From Astrocystis sublimbata (taxonomy: Eukaryota; Ascomycota; Sordariomycetes; Xylariales; Xylariaceae), in NCBI GenBank assembly GCA_022453515.1, contig JAJNNY010000036.1, positions 124,001 through 188,000 on the forward strand: a DNA stretch of 64,000 nt, in the 5' to 3' direction. The notes below the pieces were generated by a model. It worked only from the letters and a program-made list of their open reading frames with translations, did no database searches and was not told where the DNA came from. The position numbers and the translations under genes were made by a program. How positions within the stretch are numbered: position 1 is the first letter of the stretch; every line of letters begins with the position of its first letter. Of the stretch, positions 35,475-46,736 are shown piece by piece.

Positions 35475-36701
35475 TTATCGCACCGTAGCGCCCTTTAGCG
35501 TCTTGACCGTACATGTACCACCACTGGCAGTCGTCAGCTTGCCCGTCTCCGCTTTGCCCGCCGCCTCGACCGCGCTCCCATCAAACGCGACCTCAAGGCT
35601 CTCATTCGTCGTGAAGCCCGGCTGGAAGGTTTCCCAGATCTTCTTCTTGGGGTTCAGCACACCCTCTGGCTCGCCCCTCCAGCCATCGAAGCACACACGC
35701 TCGCCGGCCTTGGCGTCCGCAGGCGGCGTAACGAGCTCAACAGGTCCCTTATGATCATCGACCTCGCCCTCCTTCAGGCGCGGCGAGGCAGCGAGCACCA
35801 TGGCGCACGACTTGATGCCGCGCATCTTGACGGGCTTCAGGTTGGCAACGACAACGACCTTGCGTCCTTGCATCTCCTCAAGCGGCACCAATCCATTGAG
35901 GCCCGAGCACACGGTCCGGCACACCTGGCCCTCGTACTCCTCGGTGTCGTCGGTGCCGGGCTTGTCGCCCATCGCGATCGTCGACACGTACAGGCTGTCG
36001 GCCTCAGGGTGCTTGATAGCCTTGAGGATGTGGCCGACGCGTAGGTCGATCAGGTGCGGCGACGGCGGTGTGGTCACGGCGGGCGCCTTCTGAGGCTTGG
36101 GAGCCTTCTCCTTCTTCTCCTTCTTGGGCTTCGCTGCCTGCTCACCTCCTATGCCCGCAGCAGCAGCAACGGCGTCCTTAGCCTGCACGGCCGCATCTAC
36201 AGCAGTCTCAGCAACAGCCTGAGCAGCAGCCTTTGTGCGGTCGACGAGCGTCGCATCATCACCTCCAGCAGCAGCGGCGGCAGCGGCAGCCTTCTCCTTC
36301 TTCAGACGCTCCTTCTCGGCCTTGGCGTCCGTCGGGGGCTTCACGTAGAGGATCTCTTCGGGGTCGACCTTGATCTTGTCGGCGTCAGCGACGCCGAGGC
36401 CGAACAGGCCCGAGTTCTGGACGAAGTCGAGGTGGCGGACGATGTGGGGGTGGCCGCTCTGGCCGGTGCGCTGCTCGGGGGTCCAGGCCTTGACGGCGGG
36501 CGCGAGGGACTCGTAGATGGCGACGTCGGCCTTGGAGGGCTTGGAGCCTAGCAGGGTGGCGCGCGAGGTCAGGTGCGCGTTGAGCTTGTCGAGGATGGAG
36601 GCGTCCGAGGGCGAGCTCTTGAGACGCTCCGAGGTGGTGATCCATTGCTGCACCTCGGTCTCCTCGGTCGAGGACAGCTTCTGGTCGTTGAGAGCGGCCA
36701 T
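35475..36701 (-). CDS. ARC1: Arc1-type tRNA-binding cofactor (GU4 nucleic-binding protein, EMAPII domain)
   Basis: From the ATG at 36701 (GCCACCATGG, a strong start context) the protein is 408 aa. The C-terminal 190 residues are the tRNA-binding OB-fold and EMAPII-like domain (LIDLRVGHILKAIKHPEADSL, RTVCSGLNGLVPLEEMQGRKV, NLKPVKMRGIKSCAMVLAAS). The N-terminal part (SSTEETEVQQWITTSERL...) is a GST-C-like docking fold. Between them lies an Ala-rich, then Lys-rich linker (KPKKEKKEKAPKPQKAP) typical of Arc1, which binds tRNA and delivers it to Met- and Glu-tRNA synthetases in the cytosol. The frame stays open upstream for about 40 codons without ATG, and that part reads like a mitochondrial presequence (see findings). 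It is divergent from VMA16. Confidence 0.9.
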   Translation of the reverse strand: MAALNDQKLSSTEETEVQQWITTSERLKSSPSDASILDKLNAHLTSRATLLGSKPSKADVAIYESLAPAVKAWTPEQRTGQSGHPHIVRHLDFVQNSGLFGLGVADADKIKVDPEEILYVKPPTDAKAEKERLKKEKAAAAAAAAGGDDATLVDRTKAAAQAVAETAVDAAVQAKDAVAAAAGIGGEQAAKPKKEKKEKAPKPQKAPAVTTPPSPHLIDLRVGHILKAIKHPEADSLYVSTIAMGDKPGTDDTEEYEGQVCRTVCSGLNGLVPLEEMQGRKVVVVANLKPVKMRGIKSCAMVLAASPRLKEGEVDDHKGPVELVTPPADAKAGERVCFDGWRGEPEGVLNPKKKIWETFQPGFTTNESLEVAFDGSAVEAAGKAETGKLTTASGGTCTVKTLKGATVR

Positions 36702-37309
36702 GGTGGCGGTTCGGAGGGTTGCTACACCTCTGGAGATGAATGTGCCTCTAGAGAGAGGAGCGAAGGCGCGGTAGAGAGACAGCTTGGCGATTGGCAATTG
36801 GTGATTCGTGTTTTGTTTTGATTAGGCAGATTAAGGTTGGGCAGGGTGTACTGTACTTGTAGAGGGAGATGTGAAGGAGGGGTCATTTTTTTTGACTGCG
36901 TCAAGCTCCGATTGCCCCTCCATTGACGCATGCATATCCCTGCCCAGGTGGTCTCTAGGGTAGCGTCGCCCAAATAGGTAGCCCATTTAGGTAAAATCCT
37001 ACTGGTGCCCTTCAATAATGCTGTGCCACGTCTCTTTGCATACAGCCACACTTGTATGTGGCTTGACACGGCAGGTCGCGGTCCCCTGGGCGGATCCACT
37101 GCTTGGCTGTGATCGGCTGAAGTCCGAGCCTCTGTGTCGAGTTGCGAGAGCTCCATGAAGCTTCGCAGAAAAGCGCAGCCTAGCCATCCCACATCGCATC
37201 GACCCCGACGAACCGACGACGCGAGAATCGAGCATCGACCCGTCTTGACCTCCACCTCCACCATCTCCTACGAACCCCCTCCGACCTCGATCGCGAATTA
37301 GTCGCCAAG
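36702..37309. other. divergent promoter region of Arc1-like gene and VMA16
   Basis: About 0.6 kb of shared upstream DNA. It includes the AUG-less in-frame extension of the Arc1-like gene (down from about 36820) and an ATG at 36886 (minus) that could be an upstream spliced start. No other gene is supported. Confidence 0.55.
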
Positions 37310-38246
37310 ATGGGCTACAACTCCTATGGCGTGGGAGGTCTCACGTCCTTTCTGACCGTTGTCGGATTGTGTATGTCCATCATCACCATCACCAGCTATG
37401 GCGGTGTCGCCACAGGCGCGCGTCATTTTGCTAAGGAACATGGCCGCTGACTATCTATCGCTCAGACATGCTATTTACCGGCAGTGGTGAAGCCTTCAAC
37501 GTGCGCATCTACTTCTCCAATCGCGACCTCGGTCCATCATCGTCCTAACAGAACACATACAGGTCGGAGCTTTCCTCGAAACAGTATCGCCCTACGCCTG
37601 GGCCAGCACAGGTATCGCCCTATGCATAGGTCTCTCCGTCGTCGGTGCAGCATGGTACGCTTTCCTCGCCTTTATCATCGATACCGTCTACCCAGTCCTC
37701 GTTATTGCCGACGTCATGCCCTTCCATCTAACCACCGTGCCTTTTCCAGGGGTATCTTTATCACGGGCTCGTCCATCCTCGGCGCTGGTGTCAAGGCCCC
37801 ACGAATCCGAACCAAGAACCTGATCTCCATCATCTTCTGCGAGGTCGTCGCCATCTACGGCGTCATCATGGCCATCGTTTTCTCCTCCAAGATCAACTAC
37901 ACCACCGGCGATAACCTCATGGACGGAAACTCCTACTACACCGGCTTCGCCCTCTTCTGGGCCGGTGTGACCGTCGGAGGCTGCAACCTCGTCTGTGGTG
38001 TTGCTGTCGGCATGAATGGAAGTGGTGCCGCGCTGGCCGATGCTGCTGACCCTTCGCTGTATGTTGTATCTACTTGGACGCGGATTATACGTGGAATGTG
38101 CCCGATTGGTGTTTTTGCTAACGTAACTCCACAGCTTCGTCAAGATCCTCGTCATCGAAATTTTCAGCTCTGTCCTCGGTCTCTTCGGTCTCATCATCGG
38201 TCTGTTAATGCAGGGCAAGGCGCTGGAGTTTGGAACAATTCAATAG
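37310..38246 (+). CDS. VMA16: V-type ATPase proteolipid subunit c''
   Basis: Model join(37310..37370,37466..37500,37563..37654,37750..38058,38135..38246), 202 aa. All five exons join in one frame, with donors GTATGT, GTGCGC, GTACGC and GTATGT and acceptors CTCAG, TACAG, CCAG and CACAG. The protein is a highly hydrophobic multi-span proteolipid of the membrane (Vo) rotor that carries protons into the vacuole. Landmarks are [39 protein letters not shown], the buried proton-carrying Glu94 in [14 protein letters not shown], and the end [20 protein letters not shown]. Length is close to yeast Vma16 (213 aa). Exon 2 is only 35 bases. Confidence 0.92.
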
Positions 38247-38976
38247 ATTGCGTCTCGAGTCGCCACGGAGCTCCCACCCAGTTACCTCGCTCCGATTGGT
38301 ACCTTCTGGTCGGGTCGACTGTACAGCAGTCAAACGCGTGCCCACGTGGTTGTCGAAGCCTATGATATGATGGAGGTGTAAGAAGAACTTAATGCATTCG
38401 CAATCCCGGCTAATTATGTATCGCTCGGGATTGGATCGGCGTTTGGAAGAATGGGAATTCATCTCATATCCGTCATTGGAAGAAGAAAGAAGGCCCCCCG
38501 AAGAAAGCGCATCTTGTGCAAACTACAATATAGTGTATTATACAGTGGGCTCTCAGCTTCGGGAAGAGCTGTGTGCAATATTTGGTTCTCGAAAGAAATA
38601 AAATAAAATTAGCATGAACAGACTATCTAGTGGATAGTGGCGAGTGATGAGGTTCTATCCCACTGTGTTGTTACCTGAATGGAGTAGTTGTCACTCACGC
38701 TCAGCAGCAGATTTATCAAGAGTAAGTAAAATTCCAATCTTGACAACACTGGCAATCTTGGCTTGGCATGTTTCACACGAGATCATACAAGTAGTATACT
38801 AGCATTAACACGGATATAGGAAAGGGGAAAATGTTTTATAACTCTGTGACTGACGCTAGACACATACACCAACGCTCCTGCGTGTCACATCAAAGGGAAA
38901 TTCGCTTGCTCCCAAAGGTCCGGGCGATATCGCCATCCTGATAAATGTGTAGCTAGCCTCTCGATCATTCGCTCCA
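38247..38976. other. 3' flank of VMA16, gene-free
   Basis: No supported gene. A short inverted repeat CAATCCCG/TCGGGATTG lies at about 38400-38432, roughly 150 bp after the VMA16 stop. Confidence 0.5.
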
Positions 38977-39578
38977 CTATCGTTTCTTCACTTTCGAACT
39001 CGAAGCCGTCTTCCCTGAACGCTTCTTCTGTCCCATTTGCCTATCGCGGCGTAGGTGGTAGCCTGCCTAATTCCATACCCCTCCTCCACCCATGCTTCGA
39101 CCGGGTTCGGCGGTGAATAGTCGGAAAGAGTTGGTCGTGGTCTTCAGTGATGTCTGCGATTCATCTAGTGGAAACTCGCACGGCGGGTTCGGGGTGAGTG
39201 ATTGGTGCCGTTAACCACCATCGGGCCCATATAGGGTCGGGGGGTAGCAATGGGGGGGTTCTGATGAATCCCGATTGTGATTCTGCGGCGATCCCTTTCG
39301 TAAGGCGTCTGGGAGGCTTCGGCAAGCCGTCGTATGTCGTTGACAGTGTCGATTACGTCAAATGCCGTACGCGTCTCTTCCAGATCATTGAGATCGGAGA
39401 TCAACATGAGGTAACGGAGCATGATTCTGACTATACTGCGGCAGTCTGCAGCCAGTTGTTGATCTGCGTCTGTGGAGGGCATGTTGGTGCAAGTATAGAT
39501 AAATCTATACTCGTCAAGGGTGGCATGCCGATATAGGTTCGACAATACCACTCTGTTTAACTCGGCTTCGCGAGACAT
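38977..39578 (-). CDS. hypothetical small protein with basic C-terminal tail
   Basis: Model complement(join(38977..39027,39079..39153,39219..39578)), 161 aa, all introns phase 0. The first exon is a 120-codon protein of ordinary composition starting MSREAELNRVVLSNLYRHAT, mainly helical. The second (TSLKTTTNSFRLFTAEPGRS) lies in another frame after a TCGCAG acceptor. The third gives KKRSGKTASSSKVKKR and stop, which resembles a nuclear localisation signal. The first donor (ATG|GTGGTT) is weak, and the region around 39155-39215 also reads open in the second frame (NPPCEFPLDESQTS), so a different donor or a one-base indel is possible. I do not recognise the protein. It is an orphan beside a gene desert. 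Confidence 0.4.
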
Positions 39579-40143
39579 GGCAAGGGAAGATATTATTGAT
39601 ATTGTTGATAATAGGTGGTCGTAGGAAGTTCAAGGCGAAGAGAAAATCCGTGCGGCAGAAGAAATGGATACTCGATTCAGAAGTATTATCAACCTGTGCG
39701 GCCCTGGGAATGCCACGCCCCGTCCATTACGCAGCGATGATTATGCCGATGGTAAGAAGAAAGAAGAATCAGAAGGGCGACCCGGAGTTATAAACCCGCG
39801 GCCTATCCTCGTATACGTTTATCTGCAGTCACGTACAACTGCGTAACTGAAATGACAAGTGGCATGTTTATTTGTTTTTTCGAAATTAAGTTACGGCTGT
39901 GCAGTGTTTTAACCCTTATCAAGATGTCTAGCGCGCGGGACGCTTGCTCTTTCCTTGCACACAGTTGTTCGTACACGATAGTAATACGCCTTTGAAATAT
40001 GTGAAGCGAAAGTTAGATTGCCCGAGAGGACAGAGAGGGTTGTCTTTCATGTGGAAGATGTCAAGTGCTAAGGTAGCATGAGCCTCACCATGACCCAGGG
40101 GCTCCCTGGTAGAGAGAGGGCTGTTTGGGCTACGAGATCTGTG

Positions 40144-40230
40144 TATTTAAGGACTGGGCGGCTCCCAACGTATGGGAGAGCCTAGGAATCAATAGAATTG
40201 ACACCTAGCCCCTACTATTCTAATTGGCTA
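40144..40230. repeat. dispersed repeat copy A
   Basis: The segment shares with 40731-40815 the ordered blocks GGACTG, GGGAGAGCC, AGGAATCA, TCCTACTA/CCCTACTA and TTGGCT, separated by matching distances. It is a diverged pair of a short unknown repeat, about 590 bp apart in the same orientation. Confidence 0.6.
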
Positions 40231-40730
40231 CTGCTATATTCCTTCACTCTGGTGCAAAAGCACTTGACAGAAGACTTTAATCGCCACTCTGGAACTGAAT
40301 TGCTTTAGGGTTGTACAGGTCGTTGTTTCTAAAGTTATCGTTCTAGAGAAGTTCCTACTAGTATTGATTATTCTTCTCCACGAGCCCCTCATTGTACTCG
40401 TCGTTGTCAGCCTTATGCGAGAACCCTGCTAGAGTTTTGGCTTCGTATGCCAAAACCTTAATGTCCTGAGGCCTGCTTGTACCTTTACTTGAGCAAATCC
40501 CTTCGCAGTGTCACCGTATGCCCTGAAGATGCAACGAGATCTAGATCCTTTGGTCGCTAAGGTGAGTAAGGGCCAAGGACAACCGAGAAAATTATTTAGA
40601 GACGTGGAAAGCTCGTGGTGTAATGCGACATAGTGTCAGATACAGAGGTAGCTAAAGTCTTGCAGCTACCTACCCGAGGGCCACCTCGTAAAGAGGGTCG
40701 AATGTAGGGTAGGAACGGGTATGGACGGAC

Positions 40731-40815
40731 TGTGCGACTCCTAAAGCTTGGGGAGAGCCCAGGAATCAGTACCTAGGTAGAAGTCACACCTTAACTCCTA
40801 CTACACTATTTGGCT
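40731..40815. repeat. dispersed repeat copy B
   Basis: Same-strand partner of 40144-40230. It differs by scattered substitutions, and an extra TACCTAGGTAG-like piece is inserted or expanded in the middle. Confidence 0.6.
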
Positions 40816-43800
40816 ATGTGATTTTGTTACATCTGTACACCTGGACGAGTCACCACCTGACACATAGTTGGGTTTTGCATGGTGCATCTGCAGAGTCCGA
40901 GACTCAATCAAATTTTAAAGGGTTTTTTTTCTCCCTTTCCCTGATCAGAATCTCTCTAAGCTAGGAGTAATTGTCTTCCAAGAAATAGGATCAAAGGTGA
41001 TATCAACCAGCTAGAACGTCGTGAGTGCTCAAGCGTCCCTGTTTGTCCGGCTTCCCGTAGCCTGATTCTACGACTCGGTTTGATCTCTTTCTTGATGCAA
41101 CGCATGTCTTGAAAATGCACCACTCTTAACAACAGTGGTTGCAATTTTTAATTATTTTTTTCGTGTCAATGGGCCTTCTGAAGGTAGGTCATAATTAAAT
41201 CTAGCATTGAAGGATAAGAAACAAGGCAGAGAAGAACAACCGTCGAAAACCCTGTCTCATAACAGGGCATAGGATTAGGAAGTATGAGCGAAAGTTTACA
41301 GAGTGTTGTTGCTTTCCATGGTTGACCTTATCATGTTTGACTTGAACCTCACATTTTGTTGTTTGTCTATGCATGACTACGTATCTTCCGGCTATCTTTC
41401 CACTTTCCCTACAGGCTGAGTTCTTCCCGTTACCCTACATAGTTTGTTAATCCATGATTGGGCACAGCCTCCATATGAATACAAGATTGTATGAACACCT
41501 CATCATTATTCCCATTATCAGCCCTGTAGGGGCTTGTGTATCTGTGAATGTGATTATAAGCGTACAAAGAGTCTTCACCATCTGTCCTTTTCAGGCAGGT
41601 AGGTAAAAATTAGGTTCAACTAAACAGATGGACTGAACATCGCATACGCGCCAAGACGCCATATTTCAAGATAATAGCTGAGGAAGTCCGTAATCATGGT
41701 TACCTAACCCAACATTGATGAGATATCCAAAGCCCTCGGGTCGTGTGCAAACCTACCTTGTATGGACTACTCATGTACAGACAGAGAGTGATACTTACGT
41801 CAGATGCAGATAATCACTGCAGTAAGGGAATTACGCCACGCCGTTGCCTATGCATATTTACTCAAACTCCATCCTCCTGCGTGAACTCACGAACTAGTGC
41901 TACATTACCAGCCCTACCTGCTTCATGCGAACGGGCTTGCAGCTTAGCATATCAGGGGCATGGGCGATCCGACCTAATCGACGTTACAAGTAGTTCTTGA
42001 TGATCTTAGGTGAAGTACTCATATCCGAACATGGTTGGCTACCATTGGCATGCGGATGGCCCGCCTTCCCCAAAGCTGAAGATACACCGCACCGACCCTC
42101 GGTCTGGAGCCTAGTTAGGCAACGAACTTCAACGTGATTAAGCAACGTTGCAGATGTGTAAGACGACCTCCCTCATATGTCTGCCTAGCTATGATCATGG
42201 AAAAAGATAATATACCGCATTCTGTATGTAACGTTGGTAACGTCTCATAGCTCTTCATCCAGCGTCCGAACCAGATCGACCTCGATACTTTCCGTGCAAT
42301 ATAAAAAGGGGTTATTACCACTTTATTGTCTAGCGGTGAGTGGCTCACCTATTCGGTCCGTAACCTCTCCTATTCATTTACTCATTCATCCATTTTGAAG
42401 GCGACGTTCATCGACCACCCTGCGCCGTTGCCTATACGGAACACAGCCCCTGAAAAGAATCTCAAAAGCTTACAGTCGCCACATGTGAGTCACTCGCCAC
42501 CTCTACATACCGAGTATGGCCCTTGATGCTATAGATCGATCATAATGATGAGGAATTTATCAATTCTCTCGGCCCGTCCCGTCATTCCCATATCTTCTAT
42601 CTATGACATCGGCTTAATCCGGTTATCTCACGGGAGCTCCCGTCCGCCACTTTGACAGTCGCCTCTGGGGCGAATCTATCCATCCACACTCACCGACGAT
42701 ATAGCCTCGATTGGATTGACGGACAGCACTCCCGCATAGCCTTCTTTGTCACCGATCAAGAAATAGCACGCCCCCTACTTCCATAGATAGAAGCCATCGA
42801 CGCCAACGGCTATGCAGTATTCGTCAAGAGACACCTAGATGCATCATGCCCGATGCCATCGCGAGTTCGTTGTCTGCAACCACTGCATGCGATTACGATG
42901 ATTGGCGCGAAGTAAACCATTCAGCAGACCGCTGTTGGCTTTCAGGCGTCTCACTGCCGCTAACATCCACAATGTCAGCATGTTCTTGGAATAGACTGGA
43001 ATAGAATTCACTCTTGGGGCTGACTGCATTCGTAGCTCTCGAGCGAATCCGGTTGCGAATGCGTCTCTGCAATATCCGTGCCTAGGCAGCTGTCTAAGCT
43101 GGTGGCTGCATTTGCTAAGTCCCGGTAGGATATAGGGAACGTATTCTGGGGTTTAAGGAACAGGTTAGTCGACACTGCAGGTTTGTGGCTGAGAGAATAT
43201 TGAGGAGTGTTTCCCACGCCACTCTGCCATGCCTTACTGAACTTTACCTAGCCCTTCAGACCCTCAGGTTAGACCCTTCCGTAGACTCCGTCCGATCAGG
43301 CAAGGTGTCATATGCAAGGTCCGAGAAGACCGGCACTACCGGACCTGGGCCAAATCTTACCAACTGCCGTAATGCGCTGTCTCGTGACCCTATTCTGATA
43401 CTCATGTGTGCAGTATGTAGGTAAGTACTTACCTACCTACCCAACCAACAACAATGCAGGGTTCAACCAAGCCTCTTCCTACTTACTGTATGTATGTAGC
43501 CTCTAACCTAAGTGCACGAGGTTAAATCGGATACCTTTCTTAGGTAATACAGCCAGCCAGGCAGGATTTGCTTGTATCAGGTGGGTTAGCAGATCTCTCG
43601 GCGCCGCCGAGTGCCGCAAGAAAACCCCAGATCCCATCGCCGATGAGTGGACGCCCTAAGTGTTAGTTCCAGGTCCCCGAAGCCTGCCCGAACCCGAACG
43701 CGGGATCTGCTGACTTTCGCATCGCGACGTTGGGCGAAAGTTGGAGAACATCAATTTCAAAAAGGGTTGCTTATAGGGCAGAAACGGAGCCAACAGATAG

Positions 43801-44383
43801 GTAAGTTAAGCGAGAGCGCGAATGCGACGGCAGCATGTATGTCATCAAATAGATGAAGAGTAACACGTAGCAAATCGATCGACGGAAAACCCTCCTGTGT
43901 GATTGGTGACTTTAACATCAGCGTTGCATCCTCGAGGATCTCTATTCGCACCAATCGCTAGCGATTTGGTAATGCATGCATGCATGGACGGCAGTGAGAC
44001 CCGACGTCGTGGTAAATTCGGGTATTCTAGAAAAATTCCAGTTCGATGACACCTTGTGGCTGCGCCTGCGGGCTGCTGACCGCCACGTTTGCTACGCCGT
44101 ACACGAGATACCTACCAATACGGTATGTCCTACCTACCGTCAAGGTACTCTAGCTGACGGACGAGTTGGGGCTTCATGCAGCCTGAACAAACAGCCCCAT
44201 CCATCCCCCGATCCTGCACTCTAGCCCTTCAGCTTAGTAGCGCGGACACTGTCACGACAGCTTCATATTTAGACTCATTCTATGAATTCCATTTTCGTCC
44301 AACGACATGTCCAGCATGTCTCTTCTATCGCTATGATGGGTATAGTACACAAGACATTCGGGCCAATTGAGGCAGACAAAGGC

Positions 44384-46736
44384 TTATGACTGGTCCGAAA
44401 ATACCAGTTGTTCCACAATCCGGATACTGGCATCCAGGCTTGAATCCTTGAAAGCCCATCGGTGTAGTCTTTCCAGCACCACGCTCTGGATTGGTCGCAT
44501 GGCTGGTATGAGATGGCTTGTCCCTGGTGAGTTTTCCGCCAGCCAGAGAATTACAAGCATAACCATGCAGTTATGAGAGAGTGTCCACAGATAGGGGGTT
44601 CTCCTGTTCAACATCTCTACTGCATCGTATAGATATGATAGGGACGATGTAACGCAGTATTCGCACCGTTCCATGATAACGGTCGAGGGAAAGCTGAAGG
44701 GGTCCGACTCTTGCGGAGACAATCCGAGTGGCGATCGGCTTTTCCGCTGCGTAGCAACAGCCTGCAATAGGAATGGGCGGAAGATGAGGTGGCGAGCCAT
44801 GTGATATCGGATGCGCAGAACGCGCGAACGGTCGTCCAACACATTCGTAGCTGCCGGGAACTTGCAGTGCTCAGGAATCGAGCGGTACCATTGCTCCAAT
44901 TGTATATTGAGCTCGGCGCTAATTTTTAAGAGCCTTGGGAGGCCCTGCCGTTGCCAGATGAGAACCGCATCGGGCGCGAGTGTGGCATACTGTTGAGCGT
45001 TATCGGGGCTGTAGAGCTCACTAAGAATACGGTTGAGGCGCTTTCTTATGGCGTGCTCGGCAATGAAGTAAATGTGATTTTTGTCGTCGGACTCTAGCGA
45101 TTGAGGCAGTAGTATCGTATCGGCCAATGGCTCAATTCCACTCCGAGCTATGTCGAGCTCAGTCACCGCGTCACTTGATAGTTACCCGTTAGCACAAGGT
45201 CTTTGAACACCCGTATATCTACCAAGGGAAGCACTTCACCATTCAATCATGAAACATTGCCAGCAAACTCGCACTTCTGTATCATCTAGCTCAGGATATG
45301 CGAGGCTATTCTGGCGACCTTGACGACTATGATTTGAGTCAGCCCGTGAGCTCTGTCTTATACAACCGTACTCGCCTTTCTAGAATGCCCAGAACTAGCT
45401 GCGATGCGAAATGACACATCCTCGAACTATGAACTTCAGCGTAAAGGTTAGTGAGCGCTTCCAAAGGTAATGTCTAGAAGCAGGGGGCATTCAAGTAAAC
45501 AGCAACTATGCTGCTGCTGAGGTCTGCTGCCAAAGCGACTGCCGAGCTGCATACTTTGAACATGTCAGGATGAAAAGGGCGAAAGAAAGTTGATAGAACA
45601 TACGTGGTCGTCCCAGGTGTGCGAAATACGAGGCCGCTAGCAATAATGCTTGGCATGTCAGTATGCTAGGACGAAACCCCCACACTACCTCCCGCATAAT
45701 GATCTTGAGAGCTGGCTGGAAGTACTCGAGACCTAACGTCTCGGGGGCTTTCTGGTGAGTACTCTGGGGTGAGGATAGTGCGCCTAAAGCATAGACACAC
45801 AGACATATCGCGTTTGTGATGCCATCGGGATGTTGGAACTCTACTAGTTTGGTCTGCCACGATCTAAACGATCCCGGCGCGAAGAGCGGCTGATGTGGAT
45901 GGACATACTGGAAATAACTAGCAGCCAGAGTGTTCACTACAGGTCAAGTATCAGGTTCATGACCTCTTTCATATTGTATTGAGCTTGACTCACCAGTTCC
46001 AGGGTCAAGCACCGGCCAGGTCAATGGTCCATCATGTATGCGGTCGAGTAGACCAGGCAAAGGTAAGTTCTCTTCGACTCGGAGGAAATAGTCATGTGCG
46101 TATTCACCCATGATGTCGCGTACTTGTGGGAAAGCCAAGATGGTTGTGGCCAAAGCGGCATGATTCCTGGGGATGAGGAATTCTGTAGTTTTCGATGCGG
46201 GATCTACATCTGCAGGCCATCTGAGTAACTCACTCTGCTTCTCCGACTGGTGGTCCGACTGGCTGGCAGGATATGGACTCTGGCTTGAGCGAACATTGAT
46301 CAGATGAAGCTGTTGGCTCTGCTGTTCCAAAAGCGCCTCGATTCGACTGAGTCGTTCGTTGACAGCACCTGGCCCGCTCTCTTCGATTCTGTGACGAGCG
46401 ATATAGAGGTCAATCTGTGTCGTTCTTGTTGTTTCTCACATGTTTTTCAGACACATGTTTGGGCTCAGCATACCTGTCAGATGGTAGCTCTTGATATACG
46501 CAATCTGCGCTGGATTCTCTACAGGTGCTGCATGGTTTCTTCCCATCACACTTTCGTTTGCGGTGACTGTAGCGCCACGTCTTGTCAGCATGTGAACAAC
46601 TCTATACACTAAGAAACATGATGACTAGCCGACAGAAGTCGCATGCAAGAAGAGCACCTGTGATATTGTCAGCACGTGCTAACGCATCTGCTTGCTTGGG
46701 ACGGTATAATATCGTACGCTTCCTTGTGAAATTCAT
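44384..46736 (-). CDS. Zn2Cys6 transcription factor with fungal middle homology region
   Basis: Nine-exon model complement(join(44384..45173,45240..45326,45376..45426,45507..45546,45604..45936,45994..46388,46474..46566,46630..46657,46718..46736)), 611 aa. The N-terminus MNFTRKRALLACDFCR joins HRKRKCDGKKPCSTC to give a perfect CX2CX6CX5CX2CX6C zinc cluster (Cys12, 15, 22, 28, 31, 38). A linker and a dimerising heptad segment (ERLSRIEALLEQQSQQ) follow. The fungal-specific regulatory domain spans about 200-480 (YVHPHQPLF, ALLLAASYFAHLGRP, VRVCWQCFMIECD, VTELDIARSGI). Two introns need GC donors (see findings); the rest have GT donors such as GTGAGT and GTATGT. It binds DNA as a dimer and regulates transcription; the targets are unknown. 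No biosynthetic, transporter or catabolic genes sit beside it, so the context gives no hint. Confidence 0.78.

Larger units (their letters stand above)
39579..44383. other. gene desert with diverged repeat pair
   Basis: About 4.8 kb with no ORF above 90 codons and no credible exon chain. It contains two related segments (40144-40230 and 40731-40815, listed) and TAGGTA motifs at 43416-43440. Confidence 0.55.

Noticed and set aside
38977..46736. secondary-metabolite cluster around the Zn2Cys6 gene
   Set aside because: There is no synthase, oxidase, transporter or transferase within the gene-poor block.
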